A stretch of 64,000 nt of DNA from Cycas panzhihuaensis (Eukaryota; Cycadophyta): assembly GCA_023213395.1 (NCBI GenBank), contig CM041465.1:80111741-80175740 (forward strand). Direction: 5' to 3'. Below are positions 55,562 to 64,000 of this stretch, one piece after another (the stretch's first letter is position 1; each line of letters starts with the position of its first letter). The notes beneath the pieces were generated by a model. The model was not told the DNA's origin. It did not search any database and saw only the letters and a list, made by a program, of their open reading frames with translations. The position numbers were made by a program, and so were the translations under genes.

Positions 55562-58345
55562 TGTGTCCTAGCTACTAGCAATGGATATGGACAGGTTGAC
55601 TTAGGTAAGCGCAGGTATGCTTCTCCCTTTTCACTTTTACTATCTCTTTGGAAAGGTACATAGAAGCATTGCCTCATTGTATGATTAACTGCCACATTTG
55701 TGTGATCACCTTACATCTACTGCTTGTCAAACTTTTAGCCTATGATGACCTGCAGGACCTACCTTTCCATAAGGTAGGCATCCACATGGTACACTACGAC
55801 CCTCCATGCCATATCCACATCACCTCAAGCCTCACTCATCTTGTATGACACGCTTATACCCTGATCTTGTGTCCTAATCATTACATTTCTAAGAATCTTA
55901 ACCCTTAATGCCTTATTTGGCGTAGTTCTCGCATCACCCGGATTGTCCCTAGCCACTTGGACAGGAGGGCCAGCCCCTCCTAGGCCTGTCACACCTCTTT
56001 TAGGGCTCCCAGAACCTTGACCATTGCCATTTTAGTATTCTAGTCTCACACAACTGTAAACTAAGGAGTACCGCGAAGTTTACTACGGTACCACAATTTT
56101 TACTGCGGTGCGAATGTTGCACTTTATTTTTTTTAATCCAAGTAATTCTTACTTTTTTCATGGAATTACCACGTGGATAAGTGACCAACTGAATCCTATT
56201 CACACCCTAATCACTCGATTAGGGTTGGGATGAGTATATATCCTAAAAAGTTCATCATTTCACATCTCTTGGCTCCCAAACATCACATTCTACTATTGTA
56301 ATTATGCTCTCTTCCTCCTCTCCTTCACAAGTATGTCTACAACTCTACATTTTCTGCTATTCCAACTCAGGATCTACTTACAGCAGCTTTGTCTCATGGT
56401 GGGGAGACCCTCCTCCAACCATTTCCAAGCAAGATCTCTTTGGTTCTCCCTCAATTTTGCCCAGCAAGTATCTTCTACAACCCTACTTTGGGAAATACCC
56501 TGCTAACCTTGGAGGACCTGCCCTCCTCGCTAGTTGCAGGGGTAGATCTACCCTCAACTCATCCCAATAGGTACCCCTTATCTTATTTTCATGTTTTAGC
56601 ATATCTTTACTCCATAAGAGCCTATTTAAAAGTGTATTCTTTCTTCTCTTTTCTCCTTTGGCTGTAGAAAGGATTACTTTTCCTTGTGTTTAGCTTTGCA
56701 TACCTTGATTCCCTTCCCATTTCTCTACTAGTTTTCTTCAAGAAAGCTACAGGGGAGGGCTTACAAGGATTGGGTGAAGGGAGTAAGGCGGGATCCGTCC
56801 CAGTTAGACCTACTCACCAAGGGAAAACCCCTTCCCATCCTTCCTCTCTTGTGCCCATGCTTTCCTTGAGTTAACAAGGAGTGGGTGGAATCTAGGTTTG
56901 TGTTGGATATTAGCATACGTAGCCCTTGCTACATTGATTCCAGGCCTTCACACCCTTCTTTTTGGCCTTCTCTATGTCCTTAACCTTGTATAGTATCCAT
57001 TTGGATCCTCAGTGAGGCTTGTGTGGTTATTCATTATCCGTAGCGAGTCTGTTACCTAAGCATCTCTCCTATATCTTGCATCATTCATCCCCATGCTTAT
57101 TTGCTGTTCATAGACTGTCACATAACCCTTACCTTGTTGTCTTTTGAGGCTATGTGGGGAACCTTTTGCGGAGGGTTTTGCCATCTTAAGGCTACCCTTT
57201 TCCTTCTTACTTGGTATGCATGGTCTTACTTTGAGGAAAGCAAAATTATTTTTAGTAATAGTTACACTAACTTAAAATATAAAATTTTAGCATTCATATC
57301 ATATCTTTGTCTATATAGTATTTTGCAGCCCCTTCTTGGAAGGGAAAACCTCTTATAGATGAAGGTTTGAAGGATATTTATGAAGGGGAAGGACGTTCGA
57401 CTCTGGGTAAGCCTTCACCCTTCTTTCCTCTTCCGCTTTACTTGCTTCTTAGTACATTTGCTCATTTCTTTTGCTTTTCCCACTCCACTTTGTCTTTTGT
57501 ACGGGGAAGGTAAGGAAGCCCCTGTTTTCCACACCAACTTTGGTTACACAATAACCATAGGTGAGAGGGTGTACATTGTGCATAAGTGAGGTTCTTCATC
57601 AACCACTACACTTTCCAGGTACGCATCGTCTCTCTCCATCTACCCCTTTCTCTTTTTATGCTCTTATCTAATATCTATTGTATTTGCTTAATAAATCACA
57701 TAAAAGCAAAAGGGATAATAAACTAGTTACTTTCATTTGCTTTCCATGAGTGTGTTGTGTACTTATTCTTCATAAGAAAAGGGCATAGTAGGGACTACAT
57801 TCCTCCCCCTTTCTTCTATCTAGCCTGAAAGTACCCTTAGTTACATTCCATTTAGTTTGCACACTTGAATATACACAAGACACTTGTTCCTTTTTTCTCT
57901 TACCTTTTGTTATTGAATAAAAGAGAGAGAGAAAGGGGGAGTAGCTCTTAGCCCCCCTTTTCTTCATTCCTTCCTTTGGTTAGATTTTCTTTAGACAAAT
58001 TAGCCTAGGGAAGCTTGCTTATGCTTGTCTTAGGCCTTTGCCTATAATCTTTTGTCTTACATTCCTTTGCCATAGGAACCTCTCCATCAAGGGTTCCTCC
58101 TCTTCCCTTCTGGCCATCCAAGGATGGGAGGACTTTCCTCTTTGAGATTATCTATAATACCCCTGTGTATGTCTTCCCTCTTAGATTTGAAAGCTGCTCA
58201 GAGGTAGTTGGGCACCATTCGCGGGTCCTGAACTCGCACTCTGATGCACAAACACCCTGTATGGTGTTCCCTTTTGCTTATAGGTTTTTATCTATACCCC
58301 CAGCATTAGCTGTTAACTACCTTAATTCCTATCAAGCATAGTGAT
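55562..58345 (+). repeat. 3' LTR of Tat-5 (last ~25 bp missing)
   Basis: It starts TGTGTCCTAGCTAC and is colinear with 41211-43983 up to AAGCATAGTGA. The final ACCATCC...CTCCA is replaced by the end of the Tat-6 LTR in opposite orientation. It carries a TATATAT at 56235-56241. Confidence 0.9.
56056..56083. promoter_or_regulatory. Palindrome in Tat-5 3' LTR
   Basis: GTAAACTAAGGAGTACCGCG followed by AAGTTTAC has intact outer arms (GTAAACT/AGTTTAC) and a centre reduced to AGTACC. Confidence 0.6.
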
Positions 58346-60427
58346 TGGATGCACGTCTATGGGATAGTCACTATACTCAATAAGAATGATGGTAGTCAAT
58401 AGTTGATGTTGAAGATGTGGGTGAGAACTTATAAGTAAGGGAAGTACCACGCATGGCACCCATACACCGAAGCGTGAGTTCAGGACCTGCGAATAGCACC
58501 CAACTACCTTGTAGTAGCTTTTGGTCTAGAAGAGAAGACACATGCGGGGGCAGCCTGGATAGACTCAAGAGGAAAGTCCTCCCACCCTTGGATGGCCGGA
58601 AGGGGGAAGAGGAATCCTTGGTGGGTTTTCCTATGATGAAGGAAAACTAAGGTGGCAAGATATAGGTGGAATGCCTAGGATGAATGTGGGTAAGCTTCCC
58701 TACTTTACTTGGCCAAGATAAATACAACTTGGGGGAATAACAAAGGGATGAACTAAATACAACTCTCATTTTCTCTCTCTTTTGCTCAATATGCAAGGGA
58801 CAAGAGAAAACAAGGGAAGTAAAAATGTTTCACAGGCAAGCAAGCTAAATGAAATACATCTATGGGGTATTTTTAGGATGGGTAGGAGAAAGGAAGAGGG
58901 ATATACTTCCTACTATGCCTTTTCCTATGAAAGAAAGAAAGCATGCAATGTTCCTTATGCAAGGGATGCAAGTGGCTAATTGTATTTTTTTTCTTTTTAC
59001 TCTTATATGATCTATTGGATTAAGATAATAGATTTTTATGTAAAAGCAAAAAGGACAAGAGGCAATGGAAAGAGGGATGAAGCGTACTTAGTGAAGCGTG
59101 GTAGTTGATGAAGGACCTGGCTCATGTGCAACGTGCGCCCTCTCACCGATTAGTTGATGTGTGACCAAGATCGATGCAGAGGACAGGGTCTTCCTTACCT
59201 TCCCCTTATGAGAAGTAAGTAGAACAAAGAGGAAACAAATGAAGCAAAGACAAAAAAGGATAAAGCTTACCCAGATCTGGACATCTTTTACCTTCATGAA
59301 ATACCCCTTCGAACCTGCACACATAAGAGTTTATCCCTTCCAAGAAGGGGGCTACAAGAAGGGTTATATATATATGTAAATATATGTAATGTATATGTTA
59401 AAACATTATATTTAAATTAGAGAAACTATTGCTATAGACAACTTAACTTTCCTCAAGCAAACGACACATATCAAGCAAGAAAAAGGGAAGGGAAGCCTCA
59501 GGATGAAAAAACCCTTCACTAAGGTTCTCCACGTAGCCTTTTGGTACAATAAGGTAGGGACAAATAACAACATATGATAGCCAACAAACATGAGAATATG
59601 TGTAGCAAGATGTTGGAGTGGTACTAAGGTGACAAAGTCACTATGGACAGTGATCTATCAGACAAGTCTAAACACAAACCCTAAGGGATACTGAGCAAAG
59701 TGAGGAGGCCCAAAAGAGAGGTGTGCAAGCCTAGAACTGGCACAACAAGGGCTACATATGCTGAGATCTAGCGCAGGCCAAGACATCACCTTCTCCTAGT
59801 TAACCCAAGAAAAGCATAGAAGCAAGAGAAGAAAGATGAGAAGGGGATTACCCTTGGGGAGTAGGTCTGAATAGGACAGATCCTGCCTTACTCCCTTCGC
59901 CCAGCCTTTGTGAGCCTTCTCCTACTACTTTCTTAAGGAAAAACCAGCAGAGAAATGGTGAAAGCCTGAGAGTACAAGGCTAAACTCAAAGAAAATAACG
60001 TTTACTACAGCCAAACAGGGAGAGAGCAATACACTTGAATATGAGTCTAATATGGAAATAATACACATAAAACTTTGAAAATAGGACCTAAGGTACATGC
60101 TGGGCTAAGTCTAGGGCAGATTTAATCCTACAACCAACGAGAAAGAAGAGTTCCTGCAAGGTTTTGTAGGAGGTTTCCCTAAGGGCAACTGTAGGAGACA
60201 CTTGTTGGGGCATATTTGAAGGAGAACCACACAAAACTTGCTTGAGAGTGCTTAGAGGGGAGCTTCCCACCACAGAGAAGAGCCGTTGCAAGTGGATCCA
60301 AGACTGGAGCAATAGGAAATGCAGGATTGCAGACGCACCTATGGAAGGAAGGAAGAAAAGGGCAGAAACTACAGCAGTAGAAAGTCAAGTTTGAGAGCCA
60401 AGAGAGATAAAATGATGGTCTTTTGGG

Positions 60428-60434
60428 TTTTATA
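60428..60434 (-). promoter_or_regulatory. TATA box of Tat-6 LTR
   Basis: TATAAAA in GGGTATAAAACCC, about 140 bp after the palindrome. Confidence 0.55.
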
Positions 60435-60569
60435 CCCATATCAATCCTAATCGAGTGTTTAGGGCATGAATTGGGCTAAGCTGGGTGAGTGGCCACGTGG
60501 CATTTCTGCAAAAAATGTGAGAATTACCACGACAGATATAAAAAAATGAGTTGCAACAGTCGCACCATG

Positions 60570-60597
60570 GTAAACTTCGCGGTACCACTTAGTTTAT
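60570..60597. promoter_or_regulatory. GGTACC palindrome in Tat-6 LTR
   Basis: GTAAACTTCGCGGTACCACT followed by TAGTTTATAG: intact left arm and GGTACC centre. Confidence 0.65.
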
Positions 60598-61107
60598 AGC
60601 AGTGCGAGGCTAGAAAGCCAGAATGGAAATAATCTAAGTTCCAGGAGCCTTAAAAGCTAAAGTGGCAGGCATGGGAGGGGTTGTCCCTCTTGTCCAAGTG
60701 GCTAGGGACAATCTGGAAGGTATGTGAATAAGGCCAAAAGTTGTATCAAGGGCTAAAGGTCCTGGAAACATCATGATAAGGATGCGAGATTAGGGTATGA
60801 ACAGGTCATACAAATCAAATAAGGCTTAAGGTGATGTGGAGGCAGTGCGGAGGGTCGTAGAGTGCCATGGGGATGCCTACATTATAGAAAGGTAGGTCTC
60901 ATTGGTCGTCATAGGCTCACGATATGACAAGCAGCATGATCAAGCCAAATGGATGCAAGGTGATTATACAAATAAAGCAGTCAGTCATGCAATGAGGTAA
61001 TACTTCTGTCAACCTTTCTAAAGAAACAATAAAAGTGAAAAGAAAGAAGCATACCCGTGCTTACCTGGGTTGACCTATCTGTATCCATTCCCAGTAGTCA
61101 AGAAACA

Positions 61108-61120
61108 CTGCCCCCTTGGC
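61108..61120 (-). other. Polypurine tract of Tat-6
   Basis: GCCAAGGGGGCAG on the minus strand directly precedes TGTTTC. Confidence 0.8.
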
Positions 61121-61439
61121 AGCAAAGCCTCGCTGCTCAAAATCATAGTGTGATGGTGAATGCTATCAACAAAACTGTTATTAGCACGTGTATGTATATA
61201 TATAAATCATGATCGTAACAAGAGTCAAGGGTGCTAGTAAGTGTCATGGTGGAATGCATGGATACAAGGACAGGGGTAGAGACAACATAGGGGCTGCCTA
61301 TATGCCACTCGAGAATCGACTAGAAGCTAAGAAAGACAAGGGGACTGCCCCTATTATAAGAGTGCAAACGAAATGCATGATGATATCAAGAGAAAAAGGT
61401 AAGCAAACAAACTTGGTAGCTGCCTTAGTTTAGCCTCAT

Positions 61440-61950
61440 TAGCGACTAGCTTTTAGAGGTGCAAACGAGTTGCAAGGTGATCTACATGACGTCTCGAGAC
61501 TTGGGTGACAGAGTGATCAGGCAAGTTTCAGGGGCAATCACTAAGGAGAGGAAGGCGGTGCTCAAGGATGAGGCAGACGAGGCTATCTGCCTCAGCATTG
61601 AGGGATCGAGGGATGTGTCAGATGTCAACAAACTGGAAATAAGCTAACAGGGACCTAGCGGTTGAAGCGAGGGCTCTCAAGTGAGGGCATCGCAACTGGT
61701 AAACCTGGGTGAGATGGGACACCACCACCTGGGAGTCACAAAGAAGAATGATAGATCCACGATGGAAAGAGAGTGCATTGGTGAGGGCTTCTATAACAAC
61801 CGTGTACTCAGCTTTCTTATTGGTGGCCTTTGAGAGGAAGATCCTAGAGTGCAAAAAATCATATCTGGAAGGGCCGCAAAGAATCCATGCAGCGACTGAA
61901 GGTCTAGGATTAGCGCAGCTTTCGCCATCGGTGAAGATGAAGAGAGCCAT
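61440..61950 (-). pseudogene. Second RNase H (aRNH) of Tat-6
   Basis: The open frame from ATG 61950 to 61618 (110 codons) reads MALFIFTDGESCANPRPSVAAW, then KATNKKAEYTVVIEAL, GSIILLCDSQVVVSHLTQVYQLRCPHLRALASTARSLLAYFQFVDI and a stop. It has Asp (TDGE), Glu (AEY) and Asp (CDS), and is the least damaged aRNH here. The TGA after VDI is at the same place as in Tat-3 and Tat-5. Sequence beyond it (HIPRSLNAEADSLV) would hold the last acidic residue and most of the final helix. Confidence 0.83.
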
Positions 61951-62548
61951 GGATGAGAGAAAGGAAAATGTCTCGGTAGAGGAGATATATAATAATATAG
62001 AAGTTGAAGCAAAAGAGGCTCATATGGCAAGCAATAAATGGTCGTGAAGGGTAGGAGTACCTAGCTATAAGGCTACCTAAGGATAGGAGCAGGCTATTCA
62101 ACCACTGGCTGAGAGCGAGCAGTAAAAGAGCACCCTGGGATACCAAAGGTTGCTTAAGAAAGTAAAGAATGACTCCGAACAGAGGGAATATAGAGGGAGC
62201 ATTCCCTTTTCCCTTTTGAGACCCCAGGGGCCAGAACGAGCTGTAAAAATAAGTCCAGAATGGTGAAACGTGCCAAACAATTATAAACTCAGGCATGTAC
62301 AAGAGTGGCACATAAAACGAGACAGAAGGGCCCAGCGAAAATGCACCAGCGAGGTGCCATAAATGCATATGAAGGAAATGAGCAAAAACGAAGGCTATGG
62401 AAGTGCAATGGGAAACAGGGATAGAAGGCAAAGATGATCGGGGGTGAGAAACAATCTCAACGACTATCACAGAAGTGGGAACAGAGAAGGTGCCTGCCGG
62501 GCCCCCGCCTATATAAGGAAAATCGATGAAAACGGAATTTATTTTCAT
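61910..62548 (-). CDS. 212-codon hydrophobic open frame in Tat-6, unknown
   Basis: This is the longest open frame in the window. It starts MKINSVFIDFPYIGG and is rich in Phe, Leu, Ser, Tyr and Trp, with several stretches that could be membrane segments (e.g. around FGVILYFLKQPLV and FNFYIIIYLLY). It overlaps the aRNH start in another frame and runs opposite to the PMD promoter (TATA at 62510). Related but broken stretches exist at 12930-13440 and 54290-54660. It resembles no family I know. It may be a chance opening in the aRNH leader, since pyrimidine-rich sequence gives hydrophobic translations. Confidence 0.25.
   Translation of the reverse strand: MKINSVFIDFPYIGGGPAGTFSVPTSVIVVEIVSHPRSSLPSIPVSHCTSIAFVFAHFLHMHLWHLAGAFSLGPSVSFYVPLLYMPEFIIVWHVSPFWTYFYSSFWPLGSQKGKGNAPSIFPLFGVILYFLKQPLVSQGALLLLALSQWLNSLLLSLGSLIARYSYPSRPFIACHMSLFCFNFYIIIYLLYRDIFLSLIHGSLHLHRWRKLR
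62510..62516 (+). promoter_or_regulatory. TATA box of the antisense PMD gene, Tat-6
   Basis: TATATAA in CGCCTATATAAGG lies about 165 bp before the exon-1 ATG at 62677. The match to 12876 in Tat-3 covers box and flank. Confidence 0.65.
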
Positions 62549-62676
62549 AGGCTCTTGAACAAATCTAGAGCCTTTCCCTTACGTAGCGAAGTGCCACGCA
62601 ACTTTGGAGGCACATGGGGAAAGATCCGACTGTCAGATTAGAGCTGGGAGACAGCCGTTGGGATTGTCGAGATGAG

Positions 62677-64000
62677 ATGGCGAGCGCTCGACCAGACCCA
62701 GTGAGTGGATCTCTAAAACCATAATCCATCTCGTGATTTAAAGTTTGATGCTTTTATTGCTTTTTTATGTAGTTTTTAGGCCCCATATGGGCAAAAAAAG
62801 ATCTCTAGGAGTCCAAATTAGACCCAGAGAGAGGCGGGATTGGGCCATTAGGCAGCCCTGGTCCCAATAGGCCTGGTTGTGGCCTGTTGAATTTTTTTTT
62901 TTTGGTTTTTTGGGCAGGAAAACCACCCTTTTGGGGGGTTGACGCTCGCACCGCGACAAAGTTCACAGTGCCGCGATCTTTGCCACGAGGCCACACTCGC
63001 CGTGGGACCTAGGCCAAACTCCACGGTACCACAAAGTTTGGCATGGTGCGAAGGTAGAACTACTAAAAAAATGAAGATGGGGGCCCAATTGCCCCTAAAT
63101 CTTGACTGAATGAGGCTGAGAGACAGTCTAGAGGATGAGGAGTGATCAAGGATCAAGATCTGACTTATTTCATGGTGTTTTACAGGTTGTGATTGCGGTG
63201 GAGAACCACGAAAACTTAGGTATGGCTATGCTTGATTTCATAGAGATGATGTCGTGGGAGGAAAGGTAGATACTATTGAGATGTGGCCTACTAAAGGTCA
63301 CGAAGACACCCCAGTACACATCAGATCAGAGATTGTTAGTGGATATAGTGTCCCATTGGGACAGGTGGAGATATGTCTTTCACCTACCCTAAGTGGGGGA
63401 TGTATCGGTGACATCGGGAGATGTCAGGAGGATACTCGGGGTACTGGCGATAGGGAGGTCAGTGATACTAGGAGCGCCCAAAGAATGAGGCGACACGTGA
63501 AGGTCACATTTCTTCATAGGTCCAGACAGGTGGGAGATGTGAGGGATTCCTCTCCAGAGCATGGTGATACCAGGGATTCCTCTAGTGAGGAAACTGATCA
63601 CATTGTATGCCTGCTCGGATATCCCAAAATGTAACTATAGGGATATACCAGGTGGTTAGATGGATACAGTGCACCAGTGTGAGGTAGGAGAGAGGATGGA
63701 CTAGGCTACCCTCATAGCGGTGAACCTCGTCATAAAGTTGAATGCCATTCAAGTAGCGGGGAGGGGCAGACTATCATACAGTACTCTATTATAGTGCTAG
63801 TTTTTCGACCACTTTGGAGTAGTGGCGCCCAGAGGGGGATCATACCCTGTTTCAGAATGGGCCCGAATGGTATACAAGTGGCAGACTAGATTCAGAGGGA
63901 CTGAGGACCAGGCTCATGTTTGTCGCTCGGTGGAGGCCACATCGCTAGACCTCCTCACCATGATAGACTACATAGCATATCCATATAGAGCGGTGTGGTG
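62677..64000 (+). pseudogene. Antisense PMD gene of Tat-6, exon 1, intron and start of exon 2
   Basis: Exon 1 (62677-62700) is MASARPDP. The intron (62701-63185) begins GTGAGT and ends GGTGTTTTACAG. Exon 2 begins VVIAVENHENLGMAMLDFIEMMSWEER, followed by TAG. Remnants of the PMD core follow (GQVEICLSPTLSGGCIGDIGRC aligns with the HVFHLPQVGDV region; ATLIAVNLVIKLNAIQVAGRG; FRGTEDQAHVCRSVEATSLDLLTMIDY in mixed frames). The window ends in exon 2. The intron length agrees with Tat-5 (484 bp) and Tat-3 (503 bp), and the phase is 0 in all three. The frame is broken, so this copy is likely dead. Confidence 0.76.
62952..63051. promoter_or_regulatory. Pair of palindromes in the PMD intron of Tat-6
   Basis: One (about 62952-62985) has arms GCGACAAAG and CTTTGCC around a CG-rich centre. 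The other (63011-63051) has arms GGCCAAACT and AGTTTGGC around CCACGGTACCACA. They correspond to the sites in the Tat-3 and Tat-5 introns. Confidence 0.62.

Larger units (their letters stand above)
41211..58345 (+). mobile_element. Tat-5: near full-length Ty3/gypsy Tat-type retrotransposon
   Basis: This 17.1-kb element has all parts in order: LTR, PBS, gag, protease, RT, RNase H, integrase, antisense PMD gene, second RNase H, PPT, LTR. It is inserted in the Tat-4 LTR. The 3' LTR lacks its last ~25 bp, where Tat-6 begins in opposite orientation. It is the reference copy for the family, although stops and frameshifts inactivate every gene. Confidence 0.92.
58346..61107 (-). repeat. 3' LTR of Tat-6
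   Basis: On the minus strand it starts TGTTTCTTGACTACTGGG at 61107 and ends GACGTGCATCCA at 58346. It keeps the TG start and CA end. TATAAAA (plus TTTTATA, 60428-60434) and CAG|GTAAGC (61059-61067) are in the standard places. Confidence 0.9.
58346..64000 (-). mobile_element. Tat-6: Ty3/gypsy Tat-type retrotransposon, 3' portion
   Basis: On the minus strand, coming from the right edge: antisense PMD gene (sense on plus), aRNH, PPT and 3' LTR. The pol part lies beyond base 64000. The LTR end lies inside the Tat-5 3' LTR, so Tat-6 most likely inserted there. Confidence 0.88.

Noticed and set aside
61209-61433. Plus-strand open frame at 61209 as a gene
   Set aside because: It is the complement of the aRNH tail and PPT spacer of Tat-6 and is not conserved as protein in Tat-3 or Tat-5.

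Overview
This is repeat-rich plant nuclear DNA. I find no host gene, tRNA, rRNA or CRISPR array. Almost everything can be assigned to decayed LTR retrotransposons, which suggests heterochromatic or intergenic DNA of an angiosperm with a large genome. I cannot name the species. The main family is a Ty3/gypsy element of the Tat/Ogre type: LTRs of 2.8-3.2 kb, a tRNA-Arg-like primer site (TGGCGACCATACT...), a Pro-rich gag, DNG-type protease, FMDD reverse transcriptase, a weakened RNase H and an integrase. It also has two unusual downstream genes: an ANTISENSE plant-mobile-domain (PMD) gene and a separate second RNase H (aRNH) next to the 3' LTR. The gag-pol copies are broken by stops and frameshifts, mostly CAG/TGG/CGA changed to TAG/TGA, as expected from deamination of methylated cytosines.

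Layout. Tat-2 (minus strand) is present as 1-1717 plus 17378-27106. It is split inside integrase by Tat-3 (plus strand, 1718-17372), which is flanked by a perfect 5-bp target duplication, GTAGG. Tat-2 is itself inserted in the gag of Tat-1 (minus, 27107-31696), so the order of insertion is Tat-1, then Tat-2, then Tat-3. An AT-rich island of Ty1/copia debris follows (31697-39148): copia-1 (minus), copia-2 (plus) and copia-3 (minus, small, gag-only). A minus-strand LTR fragment, Tat-4 (39411-41210), then abuts the nearly full-length Tat-5 (plus, 41211-58345). Tat-5 meets the 3' LTR of Tat-6 (minus, 58346-64000, continuing off the window) tail-to-tail with no spacer.

How the family works. The sense strand would encode gag, protease, RT, a degenerate RNase H that has lost its first catalytic Asp, and integrase. 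After pol the element carries a gene read the opposite way. It has its own TATA box (in Tat-3 and Tat-6), an 8-codon first exon, a phase-0 GT-AG intron of about 485-503 bp, and a second exon encoding a PMD domain and a Glu/Arg-rich tail. This architecture is shared by three independent copies. Upstream of that antisense promoter, in sense direction and close to the PPT and 3' LTR, is the aRNH with D-E-D residues intact. The same GGTACC-centred palindrome family occurs in the LTR promoters and in the antisense intron. This possible shared regulatory element, together with the antisense PMD gene, is the most interesting feature of the window.
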